A DNA stretch of 64,000 nt from Streptomyces broussonetiae (GTDB lineage: Bacteria > Actinomycetota > Actinomycetes > Streptomycetales > Streptomycetaceae). The notes below the pieces were generated by a model. That model did no database searches. It saw only the letters and a list, made by a program, of their open reading frames with translations, and was not told the DNA's origin. The stretch is from assembly GCF_009796285.1 (NCBI RefSeq), contig NZ_CP047020.1, positions 8,556,001 through 8,620,000 of the forward strand, read 5' to 3'. Position 1 is the stretch's first letter, and every line of letters starts with the position of its first letter. Shown here in pieces: positions 25,113 through 34,164 of this stretch. The position numbers and the translations under genes were made by a program.

Positions 25113-25130
25113 AAAGGCAGTTGTCGCGCC

Positions 25131-28100
25131 ATGCCCCCCACCGCACTGCACCGTGATCCGGCCGGAACCCTGCCCGGCGTCCCCGTCGTCGACATCACCG
25201 CCACCGGTCCCGGCAGCACGCCCATCCAGCAGGTCATGGAGCTGATGCGCACCCACGGCCCGGTGCTGGTGCGCCGGCTGCACGGCCGGGAGGTGATGTT
25301 CGTCGCGGACGCCGACCTGGTCGCGGACCTCGCCGACGAGGAGCGGTTCGCCAAGCACGTCGGACCCGCGCTGGAGAACGTGCGGGAGTTCGCCGCCGAC
25401 GGCCTGTTCACGGCGTACAACGACGAACCCAACTGGGCCAAGGCGCACGACATCCTGATGCCCGCCTTCGCGCTCGGCTCGATGCGCACCTACCACCCGG
25501 TCATGCTCAAGGTGGCCCGCCGGCTCATCGACTCCTGGGACCGCGCGGCCCGGGACGGGCAGGCCGTGAACGTGCCCGACGACATGACGCGCATGACCCT
25601 GGACACCATCGGGCTCGCCGGCTTCGACTACGACTTCGGCTCCTTCGAGCGCGGCGAGCCGCACCCCTTCGTGGAGTCCATGGTCCGCTGCCTGGAATGG
25701 AGCATGCACCGCCTGGCCCGTACCCCGGGCAACGACTACTCCGCCCGCGACGCGGCCTTCCGGCGGGACGCCGACCACCTCGCCCAGGTCGTCGACGACG
25801 TCATCGACTCCCGCGCCGGCACCGACCAGAGCGGCGCCGAGGACCTGCTGGGTCTGATGCTGAGTGCCCCGCACCCCGCCGACGGCACCACCCTCGACAC
25901 GGCCAACATCCGCAACCAGGTCATCACCTTCCTGATCGCCGGCCACGAGACGACCTCGGGCGCGATGTCCTTCGCCCTGTACTACCTCGCCAGGAACCCG
26001 GCCGTGCTCCGGCTGGTGCAGCGCGAGGCCGACGCGCTGTGGGGCGACGACGCCGACCCGGAGCCCACGTACGACGAGATCGGCCGGCTCACCTACACCC
26101 GCCAGGTCCTCAACGAGGCGCTGCGGCTGTGGCCGACGGCCGCCGCCTTCAGCCGCAGGGCCCGCGAGGACACCCTGCTCGGTGGCCGGATCCCGATGCG
26201 CGCCGGACAGGCCGTGACCGTCATGGCCCCGATGCTGCACCGCCAGCCGGTGTGGGGCGACAACCCGGAGCACTTCGACCCCGAGCGGTTCACCGCCGAG
26301 GCCGAGGCAGCCCGCCCGGTGCACGCCTTCAAGCCCTTCGGCACCGGTGAACGCGCCTGCATCGGGCGGCAGTTCGCGCTGCACGAGGCCACCATGCTGC
26401 TCGCCATGCTGGTCCACCGCTACCGGCTGCACGACCACGCCGACTACCAGCTGCACGTCAAGGAGACCCTCACCCTCAAGCCCGAGAGCTTCACCCTCAC
26501 CCTCACCCCGCGCACGGCCGCCGACCGCGTCCACGCCCCGCTGCCCGGCGCCGCGCGCCCGCAGGAGGATGGCGCCCGGACCCCGGACACGCTCCCGGCC
26601 CGCGTCCGCCCCGGCACCAGTGCCCTGTTCCTGCACGGCAGCAACTACGGCACCTGCCGCGCCTTCGCCGCGCAGCTCGCCGACGAGGCCGCCGCCGTCG
26701 GCTGCGCCACCGAGGTCGCGGCCCTGGACGCCTACGCGGACGGACTGCCCGCCGACCGGCCCGTGGTCATCACCGCCGCCTCCTACAACGGCCGCCCCAC
26801 CGACGACGCCGGTGCCTTCACCACCTGGCTGGAGGGCACCCCGGACCTGACCGGGGTGACCTACGCCGTCCTCGGCGTCGGAGACCGCAACTGGGCCGCC
26901 ACCTACCAGCAGGTCCCCACCCGCGTCGACGCCCGTCTCGCCGAACTCGGTGCCACCCGCCTGACCGACCGGGCCGCCGCCGACGCCTCCGGCGATCTCG
27001 GCGGTACCGTCCGGGATTTCACCGCCCGGCTGCGCACCGCGCTGCTGACCGGGTACGGCGACCCCGACGCCGCCCCGCAGGACCCCGACGAGCCCGCCCA
27101 CACCTACGAGGTCCGCACCCTGACCGGAGGGCTGCTGGACGCCCTCGCCGAGCGGCACGAGCTGGTTCCCATGACGGTGACCGAGGCCCACGACCTGACT
27201 GCGTCGGACCACCCCCGCACCAAGCGGTTCCTGCGCGTCGCCCTGCCCGAGGGCGTCACCTACCGCACCGCCGACCACCTGACCGTGCTGCCCGCCAACG
27301 CGCCGGAGTCGGTGGACCGCGCCGTCGCCGCGTTCGGCCTCGACGCCGACGCCGTGCTGGACATCCGGGCCACCCGCCCGCGCCGCGACGGCCTCGCCGT
27401 GGACCGTCCGCTGACGGTACGTCAACTTCTTACCCATCACGTCGAGTTGCAGGAGCGGCCGACCGGCCGGCAGCTGGCCCTGCTCGCCGAGGCCAACCCC
27501 TGCCCGCCCGAGCGGGCCGCGCTCGCCGCGGTCACCCCCGACGACCCGCGCACCCTGGTGGAACTCGTCGAGGACAACCCCGCCCTGCGCGGCGCCCTCG
27601 GCTGGCCGCTCCTGCTCGACCTGCTGACCCCGCTGAGGCCCCGTCACTACTCGGTCTCCTCCTCACCGGCCGTCGACGCCGGTCACGTGGACCTCATGGT
27701 CTCGGTGCTCGACGCCCCCGCCCGCTCCGGCCGGGGTCACTACCGGGGCACCGGCTCCGGCCACCTCGCCGCCCTGGAGCCCGGGGACACCGTGTACGCC
27801 CGCGTACAGCCCTGCCGCGAGGTCTTCCGGATCGACGGCTCGGCACCGGTCGTCATGATCGCCGCGGGCACCGGACTCGCCCCGTTCCGCGGCGCCGTCG
27901 CCGACCGCACGGCCGCCCGCGCCGCCGGGGCCGAACTCCCGCCCGCGCTGCTGTACTTCGGCTGCGACGCCCCCGACGCGGACTTCCTGCACGCGGACGA
28001 ACTGCGGGCCGCCGAGGCCGCCGGCGCCGTCTCGCTGCGCCCGGCCTTCAGCGCCGCCCCCGAGAGCGGCGCCCTGTTCGTCCAACACCGCATCGCGGCC

Positions 28101-28310
28101 GAGGCCGACGAGGTCTGGGACCTGCTGAACTCCGGTGCGCGGGTGTACGTCTGCGGCGACGGCGCCCGGATGGCCCCCGGCGTCCGCGAGGCGTTCCGTA
28201 CCCTGTACCGGGAACGCACCCCCGACGCCGACGGACCGGCGGCCGAACGCTGGCTGAACGTGCTGGTGGCGGACGGGCGGTACGTGGAGGACGTGTACGC
28301 GGCCGGCTGA
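25131..28310 (+). CDS. CYP102-type self-sufficient cytochrome P450 / NADPH-P450 reductase fusion
   Basis: A 1059-residue P450 BM3-type enzyme. The heme domain (1 to about 460) has AGHETTSG near residue 270, the ALRLWP helix and FGTGERACIGRQ with heme Cys near 409. A flavodoxin FMN domain follows (LFLHGSNYGTCR near 500, ITAASYNGRP, YAVLGVGDRNW), then the FAD/NADPH domain with RHYSVSS near 837, AAGTGLAPFRG near 912 and the end RYVEDVYAAG. The family hydroxylates medium and long fatty acids, with NADPH electrons delivered within one chain. All cofactor motifs look intact. ATG 25131 was chosen as the first start before the conserved region; the tandem 17-bp repeat sits just upstream. Confidence 0.95.
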   Translation: MPPTALHRDPAGTLPGVPVVDITATGPGSTPIQQVMELMRTHGPVLVRRLHGREVMFVADADLVADLADEERFAKHVGPALENVREFAADGLFTAYNDEPNWAKAHDILMPAFALGSMRTYHPVMLKVARRLIDSWDRAARDGQAVNVPDDMTRMTLDTIGLAGFDYDFGSFERGEPHPFVESMVRCLEWSMHRLARTPGNDYSARDAAFRRDADHLAQVVDDVIDSRAGTDQSGAEDLLGLMLSAPHPADGTTLDTANIRNQVITFLIAGHETTSGAMSFALYYLARNPAVLRLVQREADALWGDDADPEPTYDEIGRLTYTRQVLNEALRLWPTAAAFSRRAREDTLLGGRIPMRAGQAVTVMAPMLHRQPVWGDNPEHFDPERFTAEAEAARPVHAFKPFGTGERACIGRQFALHEATMLLAMLVHRYRLHDHADYQLHVKETLTLKPESFTLTLTPRTAADRVHAPLPGAARPQEDGARTPDTLPARVRPGTSALFLHGSNYGTCRAFAAQLADEAAAVGCATEVAALDAYADGLPADRPVVITAASYNGRPTDDAGAFTTWLEGTPDLTGVTYAVLGVGDRNWAATYQQVPTRVDARLAELGATRLTDRAAADASGDLGGTVRDFTARLRTALLTGYGDPDAAPQDPDEPAHTYEVRTLTGGLLDALAERHELVPMTVTEAHDLTASDHPRTKRFLRVALPEGVTYRTADHLTVLPANAPESVDRAVAAFGLDADAVLDIRATRPRRDGLAVDRPLTVRQLLTHHVELQERPTGRQLALLAEANPCPPERAALAAVTPDDPRTLVELVEDNPALRGALGWPLLLDLLTPLRPRHYSVSSSPAVDAGHVDLMVSVLDAPARSGRGHYRGTGSGHLAALEPGDTVYARVQPCREVFRIDGSAPVVMIAAGTGLAPFRGAVADRTAARAAGAELPPALLYFGCDAPDADFLHADELRAAEAAGAVSLRPAFSAAPESGALFVQHRIAAEADEVWDLLNSGARVYVCGDGARMAPGVREAFRTLYRERTPDADGPAAERWLNVLVADGRYVEDVYAAG

Positions 28311-28331
28311 GCCGCGGGGGAGGGGCGCGCG

Positions 28332-28898
28332 GTGGCAGACCCGGCGGTGGCGGACTTGCGCCGCCTGCCAGAGGAGCGGGCCCGGCCGGTCCCGGCCGCG
28401 GCGGGCCGCGCGCCCGCCCGGAGGGCCGGGGTGCGCGCCCTCGGCGGCGGCACCTGCACCACCGTCGGGGAGCCGCGGCTCACCGACGGTGTCCGCCACG
28501 TCCCCAAGACCGCGCCGACCGGGCCGGGGCTCCGCCGCGAGTCCCGGCTCCTCGCCGCCGAGGGCGAGTTCTGCCGTGCCGTCGCCAAGGCCGGTGTTCC
28601 CGCACCGCGCACGGTCCATGCCGACGGCGGTCCCGCCGTGCGCCACACGCTCGAGGCCCGCTGCCCCGGCAGCCCCTGGGGCGACTCCACGGCGCGGGCC
28701 GGACAGGCCGTACCGCGCAGGGAGCCGGGTTCCCACGCGGGCCGGCCGCACCGGATCGCGGGACCCGGCCCGGGATACCTGATCATGCTGGTCGAAACGG
28801 TTCCGTGGCAGGGGGGCAAAGGCCGCTGCCCGCCGGGCACGGCAGGCGGTCGGGCCCGGCCTCGTCGCCGCCCTGGACGAGATCACTCGACCCCCGTC
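28332..28898 (+). pseudogene. Decayed aminoglycoside-phosphotransferase-family gene (3' truncated)
   Basis: The plus-strand frame from ATG 28332 reads like the N-lobe of an APH/choline-kinase-type phosphotransferase: RALGGGT near the start, KTAPTGPGLRRESRLLAAE, GEFCRAVAKAGVPAPRTVHAD, CPGSPWGD and HRIAGPGPGY. After about 28790 the frame changes, and a second frame ends with RQAVGPGLVAALDEITRPPS at 28898. The catalytic Brenner motif (HxDxxxxN) and everything after it are missing. Several expected residues are replaced. It is a remnant abutting the operator of the ROK gene. Confidence 0.6.
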
Positions 28899-28927
28899 TT
28901 AGCTCATAGCGTGAACTAAGACGGGGG
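28891..28927. promoter_or_regulatory. Large inverted repeat, probable ROK-regulator operator
   Basis: CCCCCGTCTTAG (28891-28902) and CTAAGACGGGGG (28916-28927) are perfect 12-bp arms around a 13-base centre. Inside it is CTTAGCTCA-N5-TGAACTAAG, with one mismatch between half-sites, the same layout as XylR/NagC-type ROK operators (TTAG...CTAA). It lies 68 bp upstream of the ROK gene. A terminator-like hairpin is the alternative, but there is no intact gene before it to terminate and no T-run. Confidence 0.65.
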
Positions 28928-28994
28928 GAAAGTCGCCTTCCGGCTACTCGAAGGGGTACATTGCAGGTCGGGCAGGGTTCGTGAAGGGAGCCGC

Positions 28995-30284
28995 ATGGCG
29001 GGGCGGAACGGGCGCACGGTACGCGACCTCAGGCGGGGCAACCGCACGGCCGTGCTGCAGAAGCTGTATTTCGACGGCCCGCTCAGCCGGTTCGAGCTGG
29101 GCCCCGCGACCGGCCTCAGCTCCGGCTCGGTCAGCAACGTGGTCGCCGACCTGATCGCCGACGGCCTGGTCGAGGAGGCCGGCAGCGTCGACTCCGACGG
29201 CGGCCGGCCGCGCACCCTGCTGCGCGTCGCCCCGCACAGCGGGCAGATGATCGGCGTCGACGTCGGCGAAACCCGCGTCCGTGTCGAGCTGTTCGACCTG
29301 GCGCTGACGGAACTGGCCCGCACCGAGCGTCCGTTGGCCTCGCAGAGCTACGACGTCGATGTGATCACCGGCCATGTCCGCGACGGTATCGCCGAGGTCC
29401 TCGGTGTCGAACAGGCCGCCCCCGAGCGGCTGCTCGGCGTCGGTGTCGGCGTCCCCGGCATCGTCGAGCACACCCCGGACCGGGGGGCCGTCGTACACGG
29501 ACAGACCATCGGCTGGGACGCCGTCCCGCTGGAGCAGCTGCTCCGCTCGGCCTCCCAACTCCCCGACGAGATCCCGTACTTCATCGACAACGGCGCCAAG
29601 ACCCTGGGCCAGGCGGAGATGTGGTTCGGCGCGGGCCGCGGCGCCCGCAACGCCGTTGTCGTGCTCTTCGGCTCCGGCGTCGGCGCCTGCCTGGTCACCC
29701 CCGAGGTGGAGCACGGCCGGGCCGTCGAGTGGGGGCATCTGACCGTACGGGTCCGCGGGCGGCGCTGCCGGTGCGGCGCGCCCGGCTGCCTGGAGGCCTA
29801 CGCGGGCGCCGAGTCACTGCTCGCCCGCTGGCGCGAGGAGGGCGGTCGGCCCCCCGAGGGCACCGACGAGGAGACCCGGCTCACCGCGATGCTCGCCGCC
29901 GCCTACCCGCCCGAGGGCACCGCGCCCGACGCGGTCGCGCTGGCCGTCCTGGAGGAGACCGCCGAGTACCTCGGCGCGGGCCTGTCCGACCTGATCAACC
30001 TCTTCCAGCCCGAGCGGATCATCGTCGGCGGCTGGGCCGGGCTCCAGCTCGGCACCCGCTTCCTGCCCTCCGTACGCCGCCACGCGACGACGTACGCGCT
30101 GCGCCATCCGGCCGACAAGGTGACCATCGACCTCGGCCGGCTCGGCCCCGACGCGGTCACCGTGGGCGCCGCGATCCTGCCGCTGGCCGACTTCTTCGCC
30201 AGTGGCGGCCGGCGTCCCGAACCGGTCGCCGAGGACCGCCTGCCGGCCTGGCGCGCCGCCCTGCGCCAACGCACCCCCCGCTGA
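28995..30284 (+). CDS. ROK-family transcriptional regulator
   Basis: A 429-residue ROK repressor-type protein. The N-terminal winged helix is at about residues 14-60 (TAVLQKLYFDGPLSRFELGPATGLSSGSVSNVV). The sugar-kinase-like ROK domain follows with IGVDVGETRVRVELFD, GVGVGVPGIVEH, and the zinc-binding consensus RCRCGAPGCLEAYAG (about 255-270) plus a late RIIVGGWAGLQLG. Such proteins sense a sugar or sugar phosphate. ATG 28995 follows GAAGGGAG. No sugar genes flank it now, so the regulon is unknown; the inverted repeat at 28891-28927 suggests autoregulation. Confidence 0.9.
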   Translation: MAGRNGRTVRDLRRGNRTAVLQKLYFDGPLSRFELGPATGLSSGSVSNVVADLIADGLVEEAGSVDSDGGRPRTLLRVAPHSGQMIGVDVGETRVRVELFDLALTELARTERPLASQSYDVDVITGHVRDGIAEVLGVEQAAPERLLGVGVGVPGIVEHTPDRGAVVHGQTIGWDAVPLEQLLRSASQLPDEIPYFIDNGAKTLGQAEMWFGAGRGARNAVVVLFGSGVGACLVTPEVEHGRAVEWGHLTVRVRGRRCRCGAPGCLEAYAGAESLLARWREEGGRPPEGTDEETRLTAMLAAAYPPEGTAPDAVALAVLEETAEYLGAGLSDLINLFQPERIIVGGWAGLQLGTRFLPSVRRHATTYALRHPADKVTIDLGRLGPDAVTVGAAILPLADFFASGGRRPEPVAEDRLPAWRAALRQRTPR

Positions 30285-30435
30285 GCGGCCCGCGGATCCG
30301 CCGCACCTGTCGGGCGGGGCGGGGGCGGCCATGACCTGACGGGTAATCGACCCGTGCGTGGGATCCGGGGAGTATCGGTGACGTCAGCGCGACCGAGCGG
30401 GCCGCACCTGGTCCGGACAGCCGAGGAGGCATCCC

Positions 30436-31308
30436 ATGCCGTACTACGAGAGCCCCGTCGACGGTACCCGACTGCACTACATCGACCACGGCCCCGCGAC
30501 CGGCCCCGTCGTCGTCTTCGTCGCCAGCGCCTACGTCGGCCACGAGATGTGGGAGTACCAGACCCTGCCGCTCGCGGAGGCCGGATTCCGCTGCGTGGCG
30601 CTGGACCGGCGGGGCCACGGACGCTCCGACGACGTCTGGTCCGGCTACGACCTCGACACCCTCGCCGACGATGTGAACGGCCTGCTCGACCACCTCGACC
30701 TGCGTGGGATCACCCTCGTCGGGCACTCCGTCGGGACCGCCGAGGTGATCCGCTGCGTGACCCGGCACGGCACCGCACGCGTGGACCGTGTCGCCCTGGT
30801 CGCCGGGGTCAGCCCCGGGGTCGTCCGCACGCCCCGGCTGCCCGAGGGCATCGCCCCCGCGGACCTGCGCGCCGACGAGGAGCTGTTCCGGCGCGACCGG
30901 GCCGCCTACTACACCCGGCTCGCGGACGCCTTCTTCGCGCTCCAGTTCCCCGAGAACGAGGTCTCCCCGGCCTATGTCCGCTACATGGTCGATCTCTGCC
31001 TGTCCGCCGAGCCCCGCGCCGCGACCGCAGTCCGGGCCGTCGTCGCGGAGCTGGACATCGCCGACGAGCTGGCGGGGCTGGAGCTTCCGGTGCTGGTCGT
31101 GCACGGCACCGACGACGCCTCCGCGCCCCTGGCCCTCACCGGTGAGCGGGCGGCCCGGCTGGTGCCGGACGGCGTCCTGAAGGTGTACGAGCGTGCCGGT
31201 CACGGCCTGTTCGCCACGCACGCGGCCCGGCTCACGGCCGACCTGCGGGAGTTCGCCGAGGCCGGGGCGGCACGTCCTGTCGAGCCCGCCGAGGCGGGCG
31301 CGCGGTAG
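30436..31308 (+). CDS. Alpha/beta hydrolase
   Basis: A 290-residue alpha/beta hydrolase of the haloperoxidase/esterase type. The fold markers are present: LDRRGHGRSDD after the second strand, the nucleophile elbow GHSVGTAE (Ser near residue 101), VHGTDDASAP (acid) and ERAGHGLFATH (His). It probably hydrolyses a small ester or lactone; the substrate is not evident. It starts at ATG 30436, 151 bp after the ROK gene, with AGGAGG just upstream. It may have its own promoter; co-regulation with the ROK gene is possible but unproven. Confidence 0.85.
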   Translation: MPYYESPVDGTRLHYIDHGPATGPVVVFVASAYVGHEMWEYQTLPLAEAGFRCVALDRRGHGRSDDVWSGYDLDTLADDVNGLLDHLDLRGITLVGHSVGTAEVIRCVTRHGTARVDRVALVAGVSPGVVRTPRLPEGIAPADLRADEELFRRDRAAYYTRLADAFFALQFPENEVSPAYVRYMVDLCLSAEPRAATAVRAVVAELDIADELAGLELPVLVVHGTDDASAPLALTGERAARLVPDGVLKVYERAGHGLFATHAARLTADLREFAEAGAARPVEPAEAGAR

Positions 31309-31320
31309 GAGCAGGAGAAA

Positions 31321-31354
31321 GCCCCGGCCGTGACGGGGGAATCACGACCGGGGC
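31321..31354. terminator. Hairpin terminator between convergent genes
   Basis: GCCCCGGCCGTGA (31321-31333) pairs with TCACGACCGGGGC (31342-31354), a 13-bp stem with one mismatch and an 8-base loop. It lies 12 bp after the hydrolase stop and before the converging PHP-domain gene, so it can end transcription from both sides. Confidence 0.75.
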
Positions 31355-31435
31355 GGTCCGGGTGGTGGGCGTGCACCCACGGTTGGTTCAACGGGCAACC
31401 ATCTTCCGGCGTTCCGAACCTGTAGGTGACCTGTG

Positions 31436-32515
31436 TCACCCCCGCGGGCGCTCGTCCCCGCGGGGTCGGGCAGGTCGGGCCCGCGCCGCCCGGGCAGGCA
31501 CGCGACCCTCGTGGGTCCAGCCGAGCAGCTCCTCGGCGGACCAGGTCGTCACCACCCGGGCGGCGGGCACCCCGCACTCCTCGGCCCGTGCGCAGCCGAG
31601 GATCTGCCAGTCCAGCTGGCCGGGGGCGTGGGCGTCGGTGTCGATGGAGAACAGCACCCCGGCTGCCACGGCCCGGCGCAGCAGCCGCCGGGGCGGGTCC
31701 AGCCGCTCCGGGCGGCTGTTGATCTCCACGGCCGTACCGGACTCGGCGCAGGCGGCGAACACGGCGTCCGCGTCGAACCGGGACTCAGGCCGCCCCCAGC
31801 CCGTGACCAGGCGCCCGGTGCAGTGCCCGAGCACATCCGCGTGCGGGTCGCGGACGGCGGCCGCCATCCGCCGGGTCATCGAGCGGGCGTCCATCCGCAG
31901 CTTGGAATGGACGGACACGACGACCACGTCCAGCCGTTGCAGCAGCTCCGGCTCCTGGTCCAGCGAGCCGTCCTCGAGGATGTCGCACTCGATGCCCGTG
32001 AGCAGCCGGAACGGCGCCCAGCGGGCATTCAGCTCCGCCACCACGTCCAGCTGCTCGCGCAGCCGCTCGGCCGACAGCCCGTGGGCCACGGTCAGCCGCG
32101 GGGAGTGATCGGTCAGCGCCGTCCACTCGTGCCCGAGCGCGGCCGCCGCCCGCCCCATCTCCTCGATCGGACTGCCCCCATCGGACCAGTCCGAGTGTGT
32201 GTGACAGTCCCCCCGGATCAGCGCCCGCAGCCCGGCTCCGGCTCCCTCGTGCGGCGCAGGACCGCCCTCCTCCTCCAGTGCGCGCAGATACCCGGGCACC
32301 TCCCCGGCCAGCGCCTCCCGCACCACCTGTGAGGTCTTCGGCCCGATCCCCTTCAGCGCCTCCAGCGTCCCCGCCGCCGCACGCCCGGCGACCTCGCCCT
32401 CGGGCAGGGCCGCGAGCGTCCGGGCGGCGGTACGGAAGGCTTTCACCCGGTGGGCGGGGGCGAGCTGCCGCTCCAGCAGAAAGGCGATCCGGTCAAGGGC
32501 GGCGACGGGGTCCAT
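31436..32515 (-). CDS. PHP-domain phosphoesterase with N-terminal HhH region
   Basis: A 359-residue protein. Residues about 1-90 resemble the N-terminal helical/helix-hairpin-helix part of polymerase X-like proteins (KGIGPKTSQVVREAL near 60). From about 107 it is a PHP domain: RGDCHTHSDWSDG, LTDHSP, GIECDI, VSVHSK, GHCTGR and a final DTDAHAPGQ, which together give the His/Asp metal sites. It lacks the polymerase domain. Such proteins are predicted metal-dependent phosphoesterases, perhaps acting on nucleic acid ends. ATG 32515 is chosen; a GTG two codons earlier is equally possible. Confidence 0.82.
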   Translation of the reverse strand: MDPVAALDRIAFLLERQLAPAHRVKAFRTAARTLAALPEGEVAGRAAAGTLEALKGIGPKTSQVVREALAGEVPGYLRALEEEGGPAPHEGAGAGLRALIRGDCHTHSDWSDGGSPIEEMGRAAAALGHEWTALTDHSPRLTVAHGLSAERLREQLDVVAELNARWAPFRLLTGIECDILEDGSLDQEPELLQRLDVVVVSVHSKLRMDARSMTRRMAAAVRDPHADVLGHCTGRLVTGWGRPESRFDADAVFAACAESGTAVEINSRPERLDPPRRLLRRAVAAGVLFSIDTDAHAPGQLDWQILGCARAEECGVPAARVVTTWSAEELLGWTHEGRVPARAARARPARPRGDERPRG

Positions 32516-32580
32516 ACACACCAGGATGGCTCCACCGCTCCGGATCTCCTCGAAGCCGGATGCGTCTTACGCTCTATTTC

Positions 32581-32826
32581 ATGACCGAACAAGCAGTCCC
32601 CCACATCTCCCATCCGCGGGTCATGGTGCTCGGGGTGTGCCCGGGCAGGTCGGGCCGGCCCCCCTTCAGGATCATGGAGATCGACGGGGAGGTGATCGGT
32701 GAGGTCCGGACCGTCACCGACGTACTGGAGGTCGCCGCCTCCTACGGCATCACCATCCACGACCTGGACGATCCCGACGCGGTCCGCTGGGTCGGTGGGG
32801 ACAAGTACACCTGGACGCTGCACTGA
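32581..32826 (+). CDS. Small hypothetical protein (81 aa)
   Basis: An 81-residue protein starting at ATG 32581. The sequence (FRIMEIDGEVIGEVRTVTDVLEVAASYGITIHDLDDPDAVRWVGGDKYTW) has regular alternation of strands and helices, and codon usage is strongly biased to G/C at position three in this frame, which supports real coding. I do not recognise a family. It lies 65 bp from the divergent PHP gene and converges on the GH16 gene with a 12-bp gap. No signal peptide or membrane segment is visible. Confidence 0.72.
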   Translation: MTEQAVPHISHPRVMVLGVCPGRSGRPPFRIMEIDGEVIGEVRTVTDVLEVAASYGITIHDLDDPDAVRWVGGDKYTWTLH

Positions 32827-32838
32827 GACGGGTGCGGC

Positions 32839-34074
32839 TCAGCCGACCGTCCACTTCTGGTTGGCGCCGCCGGTGCACGTCCAGATCTGCAGCCGTGTGC
32901 CGTTGGCCGAGTTGTTCCCGGTCACGTCCAGACATCTGTTCGCCTGTGGGTTGACGATGTCGTTCGCCCCGGTGACGGTCCACTTCTGGTTCGGGCCGCC
33001 GGTGCAGTCCCACAGCTGGACGGTCGAGCCGTCCGCAGTGCCGTTGTCCGTGACGTCCAGGCACTTGCCGAGCGCCCGGATCGTGCCGTCCGAGCCGACC
33101 GTCCACTCCTGCGCGGCGGTGCCGTTGCAGTCGTAGAGCTGGACGGGGGTGCCGTTCGCGGAGTTGGCGCCCGCCACGTCCACGCACTTGCCGGCCAGGC
33201 CCCGGATCGGGAGCCCGGCCGCGCTGTCGCTCGTCGTCACCGACACCGAGTCCACCACCAGCTGCTGCGGGAACTGGGTGCTGCCGTCGGGGTCGCCGGG
33301 CCAGTAGCCGCCGACCGCCAGGTTCAGGATCAGGAAGAAGGGCTTGTTGTTGAACACCCAGGTCTTCCCGCCCAGATCGGCGGGGGTGCGCCGCTCGTAG
33401 ACGTTGCCGTCCACCGACCAGGTGATGGAGTCGGGGGCCCAGTCGACGGCGAAGGTGTGGAAGGCGTCTGCGAAGGCCTGGCCGTTCGGCAGGCTGTATG
33501 CCGCGCCGATGCCGCCCGAGCCGGAGTAGCCGGGGCCGTGGATGGTGCCGTGCACGGTGGAGGGCTCGAACCCGACGTTCTCCATCACGTCGATCTCGCC
33601 CGAGTCCGGCCAGTTGACCGGTGTGCCGAGCATCCAGAACGCCGGCCACATGCCCTGCCCGCGCGGGATCTTCATGCGCGCCTCGACGTGCCCGTACTGG
33701 GCGTTGAACTTCCCGGCCGTGTTCAGCCGGGCCGAGGTGTACTGGCAGGTGCCGTACCAGCACTGGTAACCGGCCGGGTTCTCCTTGCGGGCGGTGATCA
33801 CCAGATGGCCCTGTCCGTCCAGGGCCGCGTTGTTCGTCCCGGACGTGTAGTACTCCCGCTCGTGGTTGTTGACGTTGTCGCCGGTCTCCATCGTCCACTT
33901 CGAGGAGTCGACCGGGGAGCCCGCCGGTCCGTCGAAGGTGTCGGAGAAGGTGGTGGCGGTCGCCGCCGCCGGGGCGGCGGTCTGGGCCCGCGCGGGACCG
34001 ACGGCGGCGGAGCCGACCAGGACGGCGGACAGGGCGGCGAAGAGGCATCTGCGGAGCAGGCGTGGGGATGCCAT
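32839..34074 (-). CDS. Secreted GH16 glycoside hydrolase (beta-glucanase-like) with C-terminal ricin lectin domain
   Basis: A 411-residue extracellular enzyme. A signal peptide spans about residues 1-30 (SPRLLRRCLFAALSAVLVGSAAVGPARA). The GH16 domain (about 40-270) contains the catalytic signature GEIDVMENVG near residue 158, with the nucleophile and acid/base glutamates. From about 285 to the end is a beta-trefoil ricin domain with three repeats ending QEWTVG, QKWTVT and QKWTVG. It likely cuts beta-1,3- or mixed-linkage glucans (laminarin or fungal wall), with the lectin anchoring it to polysaccharide. ATG 34074 gives the signal peptide. The palindrome at 34165 is a possible regulatory site. 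Confidence 0.92.
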   Translation of the reverse strand: MASPRLLRRCLFAALSAVLVGSAAVGPARAQTAAPAAATATTFSDTFDGPAGSPVDSSKWTMETGDNVNNHEREYYTSGTNNAALDGQGHLVITARKENPAGYQCWYGTCQYTSARLNTAGKFNAQYGHVEARMKIPRGQGMWPAFWMLGTPVNWPDSGEIDVMENVGFEPSTVHGTIHGPGYSGSGGIGAAYSLPNGQAFADAFHTFAVDWAPDSITWSVDGNVYERRTPADLGGKTWVFNNKPFFLILNLAVGGYWPGDPDGSTQFPQQLVVDSVSVTTSDSAAGLPIRGLAGKCVDVAGANSANGTPVQLYDCNGTAAQEWTVGSDGTIRALGKCLDVTDNGTADGSTVQLWDCTGGPNQKWTVTGANDIVNPQANRCLDVTGNNSANGTRLQIWTCTGGANQKWTVG

Positions 34075-34164
34075 GGCTCTCCGTTCGGCGTGGGGGGTGC
34101 TGGGATTCCTCTTGATTTAAGGAGTGAGATAAGTGAGCGTCAAGACTCTGGTACGGACCTGTTT

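Noticed and set aside
25026..27647. Minus-strand 873-codon frame opposite the CYP102 gene
   Set aside because: The sequence is low-complexity Val/Gly/Glu/His-rich, a mirror of the P450 codons, with no motif.
28332..28919. Calling this an intact 195-residue protein
   Set aside because: It matches only the front of a phosphotransferase; the catalytic motif is missing and the homologous ending lies in another frame.
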